Positions 33,263-45,324 are shown, counted from the stretch's first letter. The stretch: 64,000 bases of DNA from Agriotes lineatus (GCA_940337035.1 CALNHX010000276.1:1-64000); one strand, 5' to 3'. Numbers and translations are program-made. Notes: a model not told the origin generated them from the letters alone.

Positions 33263-34129
33263 ATTAATACGAGGCGTCGAAGTAGTTCCGTAGAAGCTGT
33301 AGTATTTTGGGCATATTTTACGGAGGTCCAACCAGGTTTATAGGTTCCTATATGAGTGAATAAGAAAGCAGCGGCTGTGTAGCACAGCGGCGTACGAGAT
33401 TGAGCCGCATCAGCAGTTCACCAGGTTCCAGGACAGCGTTGCTAACTGCAGGCAAACAATAACGAGGGGTCCAGAGCATTGTGAGAGTTCCATCGAGGGG
33501 CAGGTGACCCTATTTTCAACAGAGAAGCCATTAAAAGATCAGATTTGCCTCCTAAAAGTGCTGGTTTTGTGAATGTCATTGTTAGCGCCGCTTAGCCTCA
33601 CTTACGGTTTCTGGCGTGGGTAGAAGTATTTTGTTTATGACGCGGAATACTTACATATCATTGTTACCGCATAGCACGATGTAAGGCCGCATAGTAACAG
33701 CGTTAATTGCGTGGATATCGAGAAATTGATTTAAATTTCTAGCTTGTTTACGTATTCTCGAAGCAAAGAAACCATTTTGGTTTTGTATTTGTTCTCATCG
33801 GTTAAAAATATAACCCAGTTGTCAAATCCCATTAGATAAATAGCGATATGCAGAGTACTTACAATTAAATGTTTATTTTAATATAGGACATTAAATAATT
33901 ATTGATAGCCAAACGTAGTTAATTAGTAATGATAGCAAAAGCAAGTTCATATTCTTTTTTTTTAAATTAGATGTAGCGACTTAAACCTGGGATGAGAGTC
34001 AATTAGAATTATAAATTTAAACATTATTACAGTATAGCCGGGCAAATTACAAAAAGTTTGGTAGATAGGGTTGTTCTAATTAATTCAAATAATTAAAAAT
34101 CATATTTAAAGATTTTTTATGCTCATTTT
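33263..34129. other. Unassigned stretch
   Basis: The first 450 bases are less AT-rich than the rest (for example GCGGCTGTGTAGCACAGCGG near 33370) and could be a degraded retroelement 3' end, but no motif could be read. The remainder is AT-rich without genes. Confidence 0.3.
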
Positions 34130-34375
34130 ACGACATCACAATATTTAGCTCTTTCGGATTTTATTGTCTTTGAAATAACCTAGTAAAGTTGTTTGGCTTC
34201 ATCCCCTTCGGAAGAACTTGTTGGTGCATACATGTGTATTATTTGTAGGTTATGTTTCTTGCTTATTTTCAAGTTGATGAATATGTTGCGATCAGAATGT
34301 GCTCGATATTTTGTTATGTTGTGTTTAATACTTTTGTGGATTAAAAAGGCGACACCTCCTAAATTATTATAGTAG
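34130..34375 (-). pseudogene. Non-LTR (RTE-like) endonuclease fragment
   Basis: The minus strand encodes GGVAFLIHKSIKHNITKYRA followed by HSDRNIFINLKISKKHNL and QIIHMYAPTSSSEGDEAKQL. This matches the middle of the APE-type endonuclease of RTE-like retrotransposons (GG.GF, SDR, YAPT). No reverse transcriptase follows, so it is an isolated fragment. Confidence 0.8.
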
Positions 34376-34731
34376 TGGTGTTATTCTGGTAAAGGATATT
34401 TCCTGACTTAAGAATGGTTATTTTTTCTTCTGGCAGACATGTTTTGCAGAGACGAGATGTACCATTTAATGTTTTTCGACTCTTCTTCAAGTTTAGTTTC
34501 ATTGTTTTTATATTGTAAGTGGCTATAAATATAAGTGGCTATAAATAGACATTTTTGTGTATTATATCTTTTGAGTTATTGCCCCCCCCCCCCCCTCATG
34601 ATTTCATGAGGCAGACTGTTAAAACAGTGTGAGAGTTCGGGTTATCAATAGCGTATCTTTTCTTAAATGAAGACAAATTATTTATAATCGCTAATTAAAA
34701 CTGTTCACTAGTACGATGCTTTTTCGAAAGA

Positions 34732-34868
34732 AATAGTATATTACATACCGAGGTGGGAAGTGTTGCATTACTGTCGAGAGATTAGGTAGTTTACCGAGAC
34801 GCGTAGCGTCGAGGTTAACTTTATCTCGAGACAGGGATGAAACTTTCCACCGTGGTATGTATACTATT
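34732..34868. repeat. Hairpin, AATAGTATATTACATACCG family
   Basis: AATAGTATATTACATACCGA and GGTGGGAAGTGT pair with TTTCCACCGTGGTATGTATA ending at 34868. The tip is CGAGACGCGTAGCGTCGAGG. It matches 36-169 and 35110-35235. Confidence 0.85.
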
Positions 34869-35109
34869 TTATTAGCAATCATCTAATTTTAAAAATAACT
34901 ACAATTGAATTCTGAATAATAGATATCTTGATGTAGCTAATATTTTTGTTACCATGAAAACAACCCACTCAATGTTTTGTTACTATGGAAACACCCCACT
35001 CTTCAGGTATGTAATATTTTTCGGGGTATGTAATAATTTCCTGGCTAGTTTCAAGTAATCGTCTAGTTCCCAGCTGTTGTCATGTCATGAAATTGACACA
35101 TTACAATGT

Positions 35110-35235
35110 GATTGCGAATAATAGTATATTACATACCGAGGTGGAAAGTGTTTCATTCCCGTCGAGATGCTAACTTTATCTCGAGACAGGAATGAAACTT
35201 TTCACCGTGGAATGTATACTGTTTTACTCACAATC
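35110..35235. repeat. Hairpin, AATAGTATATTACATACCG family, second local copy
   Basis: Arms run from GATTGCGAATAATAGTATAT to GTATACTGTTTTACTCACAATC. The inner arms GGTGGAAAGTGTTTCATTCC and GGAATGAAACTTTTCACC are almost perfectly paired. The tip is shorter than in the copy 370 bp upstream. Confidence 0.85.
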
Positions 35236-35803
35236 AGTTTTTGTCATTATTTATTTAATTAGGTAAGTTTCAAATATTACGTATTACGCAGTTTAATAAC
35301 TCACTTTAACCAAGGGAACTGCGACGCTGTTGCTAGGTAACATGACAAGTTCATTGAAAGTGACGTTTTCCTAGCCGGGAAAATCTTTCCCGGCTAGCTG
35401 GGAAAGTAAAGTAAACAATGATTTTTGAGGCTTTCACGGCCATTGTCATTAAGTAATAAACGACTTCCGGGATTGGACTGTGTCATGATTGAGATCGAAA
35501 AACTCAACGTTCCGCCCACTTTCGTAAGGGGCTTCATCAGAAGGATAAGCAAAAGAGCACGGTAACATAAACACCCTAACAATATCAATCGGGACGAAGG
35601 CTTTTCCCCAAAATACTATGTGGAAAGTGCTAATTCCTAGACCCCACCCACCGCCACTGAACCGCGATGGCGCTTGCCTATAAATTCTCGCTTTTCTCCT
35701 TCCGATAGTTAGTCGAGTTTCGCCTCTGACGTGGTTCACACGTTGAGTTACCTTGCTCTTCTCTCCCTTCCCTTGCAAAGAGTTTCGCCTCTGGCGTGGT
35801 TAA

Positions 35804-38300
35804 CCCTCCAGCGGTGACGTACGGTCTGTGACACCAGCGACAACGACAAACATGCTTTATTGCTCCGACTTTTGGCCGAGCGCTGCGTGCTTCGAGTTAC
35901 ATGGGTCAAATTAAGCCATCTATCGTCTAGCCACGGCTTAGTTTCGTACGAACCAAACAGGTGTTAGTTCACGAGTTTCGGACTCCCAGACCGTACGTCA
36001 CCTAAGTTATTGTGATTTTTTATAAGGTAAGATTTTTTAAAATTATTATTAATTGATTTTTATCTTTTGTTATAATTATCACTTTTGATTTTTTATAATC
36101 TAACTAGATGTACTATTTTATTTAGGCAATAAGTAATCCACTGTATTTTTTTAAACTTTCTTTGTATTTATTTACAGCAAAATGAGCTACGAAAAACATC
36201 AAGCCTGGTTACAGCAACTTATGGACGAAGCGTTATCAAATAACGAACAAAATGATTTACAGTATGACGATAACAGTGATGATAATGAGGAGGACTACGT
36301 TGAACAAAGAGATGAAAATTCTACAAGTGAACAAGAACTTGATAATCTAGAAATAACTCAAAAAAAACGAAAACGAAGCTATTGAAAGAGAAAACACCGA
36401 AGGAGATACTAAAGTAAAAGAGAATAAAAAGGCGACTAAAGAACTCACAAAAGATATGCGAGGTTTATTTTATACCGGGAAAGACAAAACTACCCTGTGG
36501 AAGAAACAATGTCCACCAACGAACTTACGATGCTACAGGGCTAGATCAAAAAACATTATTACCCAATTACCTGGCCCAAAACCTCCTACCCGAAATTTGA
36601 GTGACCCTGTGGAAATCTGGAAAAAGTTTTTTGATGAAGCTGTTATTAAAACTATTGTAACTTATACAAATCAGCACATCGAGCAATTTGTAAAAGTAAA
36701 ATATTTCAGGGAAACATATACGAGGCTCACTGACACCTTAGAAATAAAAACTTTGATAGGACTGTTATACTTAGCTGCAGTAAAAAAGATGAACAGACTA
36801 AATTGTGATGAAATTTTTAGTACCTACTGCTGGTGATTCACCGGAACTTTCTCGCTTGACGATGTCACAGCAACGTTACCTGTTTCTTTTAAGACATCTT
36901 AGGTTTGATGACGTTGAAACAAGAAATACCAGAAAAGCTGTAGATAAAGTGGCTCCAATTCGTGACGTTTTTCAGCATGTAAATGAAAATTGTAAAAATA
37001 ATTTTAGTCTTTCTCATCATGCAACAATAGATCAAATGTTGGTAGCATTTCGTGGGAAATGTCCATTTCGTCAATATACTCGTATACCTTCTAAACCGGC
37101 TAAGTATAGAGTAAAGATATTTGCTCTAGCAGATGCTATAATGTTTTATACCGCCAATATGGAGATATATGTTGGCAAACAACCCAATGCTTCCCCATAC
37201 GCCGTTAGCAACTCCGCTATTGATGTAGTAAATAGACTCGTTGAGCTCATCAGCGGAACCCGTAGAAACCTAACTACAGATAATTGGTTCACCAGTATCG
37301 AACTTTGCGAAAAACTGCTAAATGAGCAAAAGTTAACTTTTTTGGGGACAATTAGAAAAAACAACAGACAACTACCACCACAGTTTCTAGTTGGCCAGGA
37401 TCGACCTATTCCTTCCAGTATGTTCGCGTTTAGAGAAAATTGTATCTTGGTATCACATGTTACAAAACCTAAGAAGAATGTTTTAATGGTATCTTCCATG
37501 CATGATGACGAAATTCACCAAACCACGCAAAAGCCTATGATGATTATAGACTATAACAAAACGAAGATAGGAGTTGATATGGTCGACCACTTATCGTCAA
37601 ATTATAATGTAGCACGAAATACCAGAAGATGGCCTATGGCTCTGCTCAATGTGACTGGAATAAATTCCTTTGTAATTTACAAATGCAGTCAGGAAGAAGA
37701 TAAAATGTTCATCAGAAGGGTATTTTTAACGCAACTTTCCATCGGTCTGACAAAAATCATATGATGCGGAGACAGGCTGATCAGCATATACCACGCCCTC
37801 TCCGAGAAAGAGTACAGCAACTCTGGAAAGTACCCACTGAAAACCAAAGACCTGACGAGCCTCCACGTGCTGGACGTTGCCAAGTTTGCACATCGAAACA
37901 AAACAGAAAAACCAAACATTATTGCAAAGTCTTCAATAAGTTTCTTTACCTCGAGTATGCGAACATTATTTGCAGTCATTGCTCTGAAGAAAGACTGTAA
38001 ATATGAATATATAGATATAAGTTTAAGGTACATAATAACAACATTTCTTTTGTTTTTTTTCTGTGTGAATTATTTTTTATTTTCGTTAATGATTTTACGA
38101 TACTGTATGGTGTTCATATTTTTCTTTTAGAATAGTAAAATAAACATATTACTAACTCATTAGACACTTGTTCTATTACTAAAAACAACAAAATTTGATA
38201 AAATATTATTTTCATGGCCGTAGGACCCCATATGGGTATATCGGTCTGCTGGTCCGACGTCACGAGTAGTGTCGAAATTTCTCACGTCACCTGCCGAGGG
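35804..38300 (+). mobile_element. piggyBac element, 2.5 kb
   Basis: Ends CCCTCCAGCGGTGACGT and, in reverse complement, CCCTCGGCAGGTGACGT are flanked by TTAA (35800-35803) and TTAG (38301-38304, one substitution). It contains a single transposase gene on the plus strand. The host repeat reads continuously across the insertion. Confidence 0.93.
36182..38000 (+). pseudogene. piggyBac transposase with three frameshifts
   Basis: Four segments follow one another: an acidic amino end from MSYEKHQAWLQQ to an A8 run near 36360, the RNase H-like front part (36370-36830), the catalytic core (about 36810-37755), and a carboxy cysteine-rich domain (37761-38000, CQVC...HYC...CSHC). The three Asp residues of piggyBac transposases are present, in ATIDQMLVAFRGKC, LTTDNWFTSIEL and GVDMVDHLSSNYN. 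Frames break at the A8 run, near 36830 and near 37755, each explainable by a one- or two-base indel. All domains remain, so this is a recently inactivated copy. Start chosen as the first ATG after the 5' leader. Confidence 0.9.
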
Positions 38301-38430
38301 TTAGCACGTTGAGTTACCGTGCTCTTTTGCTTTTCCTCCTGATGAAGCCCTTTACGAGTGTGGGCGAAACGTTGAGTTTTTCGATCTCAATCATGACACG
38401 GTCCAATCCCGGAAGTCGTGTGTTACTTAA

Positions 38431-39803
38431 AGTAAACAATGACTAGTTTTTCTACTGTTTTGAAAGTTAGAAACGTAGGTACCTATTATTAACCGATTGT
38501 GAGTAAACAGATTTAGTCGCCTTGACTTGGATACTACAAGTACTCAGAGTTATGTCGATTATTTTTGGGTAGTAAGTATCACGAAGGTCCATTGCGTTGA
38601 AGTACAGACGCAATGGACATGAGTTATAAGTGTAGTTTAGTTTATAAGTAATAAAGTTAGTGATTTTATGGATTTGTTGTGTTATTTACGACTACCGTGA
38701 TTCGTGGGTGAGCAGTAACTACCTTCTGTGAGTGAACTATCTGGAAGGTAGAAGTATTTTTAATTTAATTTTTAACTAAATGTAAATAAAAACGTAGTCT
38801 AGATTAATTAAATCACCAGATGCCGCCGGGTTTTCTAGAAATTCCAAATTGATTCCAATCAATCAATAGAGATATTTTGATAATAGTAATACATTAGCTC
38901 TGTTAAAAAGTGGTCTAAACAAACTTATGCCCTCAGAAGTCTCTCGACCTCTTCTGTCTCGCATACCAGGAAATCCAAAATATTTCTTTTCCGTCTCTCG
39001 GTTACTCCTATTTCAACACCCAAACACACCACTTCGCATTTTTGTCGGTTTCAAGGTTATGTTATTTATTCACTGTCAAAAATTACTTAACCAATGGATT
39101 AAACTAGAGACGCTTTCATTAAACTTTTTTATAAGTCCATAACTTTCTTCAGTTTTCAACTGAAAAGAATATTTGAACCCATTGTTACTCATACCACCAT
39201 CAAAAGTTGTAATATAAATCGTGTGCTGCCTTTATCTGTTTACACAATTAATAAACAACACATAAACTACACTGCTGTATTAAATAAGCTACAATGGACA
39301 CAAAACTTATAAAATCAGAATTTATGGAAAGCTTCCATAAGAAAGTTAAAGTTGCTTGTCCACGATTAGCTGTTAGGGCGGGACATGTGAAGTCATCTGG
39401 AAATACTCAATAGACAGCTTCGCCTTTGTCTAATTTCCAATATTTTCAGTGTGATTTTCATCCCTAAGGCGGGTTAGAATAAATTGTGGAACATATTTAT
39501 TTTTGCTGCTTACACATTCAAATTGTTGGAGATTACAATACAGGTCTTGATTATTTGTTGAGGTGTTGTTAAAGAAGAGCACACTCTACGAAGCGTTCTG
39601 TGGTGTTGGGTAAAGATGGGGCAAAGGTATCATGATATTAACATAACACTTACTTTTGAGAAATTATGTTGAATTATAGTAATAATATGTTTTAACTCCA
39701 TTAACATTTTATAATTTTACATATTTATATGTCAGATGCGGCAATTATTGATAAATGTAATTGCTACCCAAATACATCTTCAGTCGCATATTTTCAACTT
39801 GAA
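38431..39803. other. Intergenic, no gene seen
   Basis: Immediately right of the TTAA element AAAGTAAACAATGA repeats the sequence left of it (35407-35421). An inverted GTCCATTGCGT...ACGCAATGGAC pair occurs near 38590-38620. No coding region is supported up to the 39804 gene. Confidence 0.35.
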
Positions 39804-41013
39804 TTAGTTTACAACGTTTTCAACCTCGATTAATAAGCATAATACGTCCATGTCTTTGTTGCTGTTGTTAATTGTTTTAATTGTAAATCGAAGTCGTCCA
39901 AATGGAAACGTCTGCAAAGTTATCTTCCTGAAATCCAGCAGACGGTGATGAACCTCCCGTTTTCCCTGTAACAAGAATGTACTTCAAATAAATTTAACAA
40001 AACTAAATATTTAATATCTCTACCGCTGGCCAAGGACACACTCCACGGGGCAGCTGAGCAGCTCTCTCAATGTCATACCAAAATTCCCCCATATACTTGT
40101 GAGCTGCCTTGCATGCATTTTTTTCCCGAATCGTGAACAGCTCCATAAATCGTCCCATACTTTTCAGTTCTATCATGCAGGTAGTCTAAAGGCATATTTT
40201 TAGTGTTACTATTTTTATAACTAAGTTACATACCCCAATGTTGTCTCCCCATTCAAATGGGGAGTCAAAAATGTAATTCAGATAATACTCTTCGCCCTCT
40301 TTGGTTATATTGCCATAGAATTTTACTATACCCTGCGTTTGATTGCATACCCCGAACCGTTTGACTTGAAAATTTGTCCTCGACGTATTGATAGAAGCCT
40401 GAAAACCAATACTCATCGTATATACATTAACGTAATTTTAATTCGAATTATAAATTCTACTCTAATCTTATGTTCATTTTGATAATCGCATTTGTCCTCT
40501 TCGCTACTAAAGAGTAAAAGTTTTAGAGCGAGACCAAAGTATTTCGTTAGTTTAAAGATCTATTGCGCCATGTAGAACAACTGAATTAGGTGATACTGAC
40601 CCGAACACGATAGAAAGGTTAATTCTTTACGTTTTACTAAAAGCAACTAGTGAAATCATATTCAAATGATTAAATTTTACTTAAAAGAAGTTTAATATTT
40701 CCCATATTAACAAATTTAAAATCAACTTAAGACCTTGAAATTAACAATTTTGCGTTACTGTATGTAATATCCACTATAATTTTATATATTTTTATTCTCA
40801 TGCAAAACAATCGACTGAAAACATTTGAGATTTAATATAAATAGCGCTTTATAGCTAAACTACATTTTGCAAGTCAAATTTTACAATTACATTTCCGGAG
40901 TTAAAAGTCAGTTCTTGGCTAAATACTTATAGGTTATATACACTTACAAACAAGAACAGAAGTAAACAGACATTTGTTATTAATATATATGTCTTCACTG
41001 TAATTGCAGCCAT
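39804..41013 (-). CDS. Secreted MD-2-like / DUF1091-type protein, four exons
   Basis: Exons 40948-41013, 40234-40398, 40024-40185 and 39804-39965, all GT-AG and all phase 0, encode 184 residues. Residues 1-22 (MAAITVKTYILITNVCLLLF) form a signal peptide, so the product is secreted or luminal. Later landmarks are NQTQGIVKFYGNITKEGEEY with two possible N-glycosylation sites (NQT, NIT), REKNACKAAHKYMGEFWYDI, RGVCPWPAGK and LQTFPFGRLRFTIK. The pattern of N.C...CP.PaG then lP.G..r resembles DUF1091/MD-2-related lipid-recognition proteins, which are numerous and mostly uncharacterised in insects. The function is unknown; lipid or pheromone binding is only a family-level guess. The gene looks intact and was easy to miss because each exon is short. 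Confidence 0.65.
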
Positions 41014-41228
41014 ATTTAAAGCACTACGGAACCTTAATAAAATTTTATGAGCAGGGACTGATATTTAGCAGCAATGAGTTGTTTTTGTCATTAAAAAGAC
41101 ATTAAAAATGTAAATTGCCTTCCTTTTTACGTCAGTGTAATTAGCAAATTTCTTTTGAGGGGATAGAAGTACTCGTATATATACAGGGACTGTATTTTCA
41201 ATGTTGTATATGCCAGAAGTGAAACTCT

Positions 41229-41391
41229 TCTGAAGACATTCGCCTCTAACGTGGTTTACACGTTGACTTACCGTACTCTTTTGCTCATCTCCTGGTGAAT
41301 CTTTTTATGAAAGTGGGCAAAACGTTGAGTTCTTCAATCTTAATAATGACACGGTGTAATCCCGGAAGTCGTTCGTTACACCTATTATATG
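41229..41391. repeat. Half copy of the 35453 TTAA element
   Basis: TTCGCCTCTAACGTGGTTTA, ACGTTGACTTACCGT, AAAACGTTGAGTT and AATCCCGGAAGTCGT follow in the same order as 38280-38426. Only one inverted end is present, so the copy is truncated. Confidence 0.8.
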
Positions 41392-41607
41392 AGTTTTCTC
41401 ATCGCCCTACTTGACGTAACGAGCAGGCAGCAGTTTTTTGTGGTTCTGGCCTGCAGCTATTGCCGGCGATAATAGTAATTTACGTTACAAGGCCGGAAAA
41501 TGTACGGCCGTGTATCGTACAATATTTTATTTCATACTGGTTTATACAACATGTTCATTGAAAAAAATCCATAAGGAGCGGCTGTGAAAATTCAAACGTA
41601 TGAATAT

Positions 41608-41735
41608 GTTGGTGGCACCTTAAGTCTGTCAAATTCGATGTTAGCAGGTTAGGTTTTGCGTCAGTCTGTGTCAAAACTGTCGGAAAACCTAACCTGATAA
41701 CCTCGAATTTGACATAGACTTACAGTATCACCAAC
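41608..41735. repeat. Palindrome with GTCAAATTCGAG core, copy 3
   Basis: Arms GTTGGTGGCACCTTAAGT and ACTTACAGTATCACCAAC flank the common core with GGTTAGGTTTTGCGTCAG and its inverse. The arm half GACTTACAGT.CAC also appears in the half copy at 29637-29690. Confidence 0.85.
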
Positions 41736-41739
41736 TTAT

Positions 41740-42978
41740 TATTCAGCAGTTGCCTAGCAACACTTTCCGGCCTTGTGATGTAATGTTCCACTTTCCGGAC
41801 TCAAATTAATGACGTAAAGTCGTATTTTCCGGACAGTATGAAATAAATATATATTAATATAGTTCTCGAAGTTAGTGCTGTTTAATGGAAGGCAGTTCTG
41901 AGAATTCTTCAAGTAGTATACGCATCCCAAACATGATGCAAGGTAAGTCACCCTTTTCCTGATGGAAACCCCCATTCCATTCTCGGCAGACACATGGATT
42001 GCGCCCATATAAATTGCACGAATTTGTCCTCATGGCTCCAGGAACCGGTTATTTTGACTATCTCGAGCGAACTTTTCCTTTCACTGAGTTAATTCGACCA
42101 CCTTTTTGCGATGGGCGAATTCGTAAATAATATTATATTCTCCAAAAAAAGTAAATCAACACTATGTAAAACCCTGGAAGAAAAAAGCATTTGCTCAAGT
42201 ACAAAGTATGTCCGTTGCAAAATGTAATGTAATGCTTGCTTTTGATTGGTAACTTTGATTAATTTCTTTATGCATTTGCCTCCCATAATTAGTATAAAGG
42301 ACATGTTAGATAGAATACCTACGTATATTGTTCGTGATGATATGTGTCATGTTTTTAAATTAGAATCGGTGACGAAAACGTATTTACTAGAGTGCTGTAT
42401 TAACCAGGCAAGCTTATCCCACTAGATTTTGTGTCACAGGAATTTTAGCGCCAAGCCGTTGGCTGCGCTGACCGGTAACCGTGCGTTCTGTCGTCTGTCA
42501 ACCTGTCAACCAAGCAAGACTAGAACCCGTTGGAGTACGTACTGCTCGATCCAGACGAACAATGCATGCTGATTTAAATCTTGGTGCATTCCATTACGAT
42601 GCTAATTATAATTACAGTCTTCATCCAAGTGTGGTTATTGAAATCTATATACAGTGTGTAGGTGTTGTTCTGTGCTGTCAACTGTGTTTGTCAGTTCTAT
42701 TGAGTTCTGTCACTCGTCACTGTTGTTTGAACTAAGGTACTATTAAAGCTCTCTAGTTTGAACCACTTGCGTGTTAGTTAACAGTGTTTTATGTTTCGAT
42801 TTTGTCTGTTTTCTTTTTATTTGTTTAAAAACCAATATTTTTTAAGGCGGTACAATTAAATGATATGATCGTTGTTATTCCGACTTACCGTATGCTATTT
42901 GGAAAGTAACTAGAATTTGAATTTGCCGCCACTTTCAGTAACTCAAAATGGCGGATGAGCTTGCTCGTATAAATATAT
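41740..42978. other. Intergenic, no gene seen
   Basis: Several short open frames occur, but none shows a recognisable domain or codon pattern. No repeats with partners elsewhere in the window were detected. Confidence 0.35.
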
Positions 42979-43340
42979 AGTTCATTCAAATTCAAGATAG
43001 AGCAAAATCTGCAACCAAAATTACAAATATCAGCAGTAAGTTGATTACTAATATGATTTTATTAAAATTTAGATGAGAGAGATATGGCTTTGTTGCTGTC
43101 TTGATGAGTGTCAAAATCAAATTCGAGGTTAGCAGGTTAGATTTTGCGTCAGTTCGTGTCAAAACTGACGCAAAATCTAACCTGCTAGCCTCGAATTTGA
43201 TTTTGACACTCATCAAGACGGCAACAAAGCCATATCTCTCTGATCTAAATTTTAATAAAATCAAATTAGTAATCAACTGACCGCTGATATTTGTAACTTG
43301 GGTTGCAGATTTTGCTCTATCTTGAATTTGAATGAACTGT
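42979..43340. repeat. 362-bp near-perfect palindrome with GTCAAATTCGAG core, copy 4
   Basis: The left arm from AGTTCATTCAAATTCAAGAT to the core is mirrored to CTTGAATTTGAATGAACT with only about ten differences. Both arms are about 150 bp of sequence not found in the other copies. The core contains GAGGTTAGCAGGTTAGATTT and TGACGCAAAATCTAACCTGC. Confidence 0.9.
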
Positions 43341-44423
43341 AGTACCTTAGTATTTACAATGTAAGTAGGCCTACACAATAATTGAAAGAAATTTTAGCTG
43401 AATGCACATCAAGGGTCTTCGGGTTGGCAACCAATAGAGCACCTAAGCGCAGCTAGCGGGGTTTACTGCAGGAATCTCTTGACTTTTAATAGGCTAAATT
43501 TTATCTTCAAAATAGCTCGGGCGGTCTCGGATTTTTACTGCAAGGCGCCTGTAGTAAGCTTGCGGTTACCACCGCTGCTGTGATTTTTGTCTGATGGCGG
43601 TGTAGAACTTCGGCGATGGCCAAGAAGGTGCTCTTGTTCCAAGAAGGTCGTGCCTTTCATTAATTACGGTGGTAATGTGGCTCGGAATCCGATTATTATC
43701 TATTAGAAATCTGCTTATCGTAGCTCCCTTTGGAGTACTGAAGCGGTTCTTTGGCGGCGTATACATATACGGAGCTTCGAACGGGTTAGTGGTAGAAAGT
43801 GACGAGGGCCTTAGGTAGACCGACACGGTGAAGCAAACCTCAAGGGAGCGGGTTTATCAAGGGTTCTTTCTGGTAACCAGATTAGTGTTCTGGCGAGCGG
43901 TTACGGAATTAGTTTTAGAGAAAATTGGTTGGTATCGAAATCGGCGTTTCAAAAAGTTAGGGCTTTGGAAGACTTCTTCTAGTAGGTCCGTGGACTAAAC
44001 TAAAGTGCCTTCCAAGACAGCTATAATTATTACACTTAAATAATTGCGGAATCTCAGAATATCACGCTTTCGTAAATCAGCTACAATTCGTTTTTTGTTA
44101 CTTAAGTGACGTATCTTCAGGTCTCGGCTTTAACAGCAACTCTTTTGGAAGGATCAAGCAACGGCTGAGTGCTCGGGATATCCTTCTTTGGCGGCAGGCG
44201 CCTCCGGTTAAGCCCAGAGGGGCCTACGGCTGTTGAGTACTCTAGGTGGAGCTTTATTGGACTGATCGCTGGATTTCAGTAATCTCAACTGGTAGGGCAT
44301 CTCCGTTATATATCCTTCTGGTCCTTCCACTATCTAGGCGATTTCCCAGTGAGGTGTAGTTAGAGCTGCGTGGTGATTGCTGCAAGTGAACAAGCGCAGT
44401 AGTGATGGGAAGTTTCGATACTT
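43341..44423. other. Unassigned, possibly 5' part of the RNase H retroelement
   Basis: The base composition is more balanced than the surroundings from about 43400 to 44420, as in retroelement coding DNA, but no domain could be read on either strand. Confidence 0.3.
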
Positions 44424-45160
44424 TTGCAGATTCGTTCATTCCCAATATTAGAAATGGGTTCTGATCTTATAATCAAAGCCTATGACTTTGAAAAGAACTT
44501 TACTGTACATAAAAGTTGGACTCCGGACCAATTACCACCTTCAACAAACAAGAACATCATTTTTTACACTGATGGATCTAAGTTTGGAGGGGGCACAGGC
44601 TCCGGTGTATACAGTACCAATCTTAGAACCAACGAAAAAGTCCGTCTAGGAAAGTTTTGTAACATCTTTCAGGCTGAAGTACAAGCTTTTAACGTATGCA
44701 CAAACATCAGCATAGAAAAGAAGCTGCTCAATCCAGACATACACATTCTCTCAGACAGCATTAAACGCTTTCAGTACTTCATCGAGACTAGTCAAAGAAT
44801 GCAAATCCAAACTTCAAACCTTGAGCCAGGGAAATACAGTAAAATTATGCTGGATTCCAGGTCACCAAGGTATTGAAGGAAACGAAAAGGCGAACAAGCT
44901 CGCAAAAGAAGCAGCCCGTAATGCAATGACCGGTTCAGAACCTGGTCTAAGTATTCAGAAAAACCAAGCCCGCTCAGCCATTAATGAGTGGGTCAATACC
45001 GCACATCAACCAAGGTAGAGAAACTACAATCAAGCAACACACTGCAAAAGATTGCTAAAAACTCCGAATCGACAAACCACTAAAACCCTGTTGAGACTGA
45101 ACAGAACTCGAATCAAGCACGGGACCTACTGTATTAGCAGTAGACAAAACACTATGCTCG
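44424..45160 (+). pseudogene. Non-LTR retrotransposon RNase H domain relic
   Basis: The plus strand encodes NIIFYTDGSKFGGGTGSGVY, FCNIFQAEVQAFNVC and ILSDS, then in the next frame VKLCWIPGHQGIEGNEKANK and LAKEAARNA. These are the D-E-D and GH.G..GNE blocks of RNase H as in I, R1 or jockey-group elements. One frameshift occurs near 44850. A further tail (LLRLNRTRIKHGTY) fits the post-RNase H zinc region. No reverse transcriptase precedes it. Confidence 0.85.
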
Positions 45161-45324
45161 AGTCTGTAAACGCTCTGGCGGACAAACTAGGAAGTTTTGG
45201 ATATTGTTCCGGTAGTAGAAACGCTATTAGATTTGTGTCTTTTAATAGAGTTATTTCGGTGTTTGAACGTGTCGCTTTGATGTCTTCGCGATGCTGCTAG
45301 CTGTACGTAACGTAATGTAATTAA

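Larger units (their letters stand above)
35453..38426. mobile_element. TTAA-target TIR element split by piggyBac
   Basis: Ends GTAATAAACGACTTCCGGGA and, in reverse complement, GTAACACACGACTTCCGGGA are flanked by TTAA (35449-35452, 38427-38430). Inverted repeats of at least 120 bp include AAAAACTCAACGTT and GGGCTTCATCAG. Its own sequence is only about 475 bp, so it is non-autonomous. A half copy lies at 41229-41391. Confidence 0.85.

Noticed and set aside
42481..42735. An 84-residue plus-strand frame with Cys/Leu-rich end
   Set aside because: No homology recognised, no promoter or polyadenylation context, and length expected by chance in this composition.
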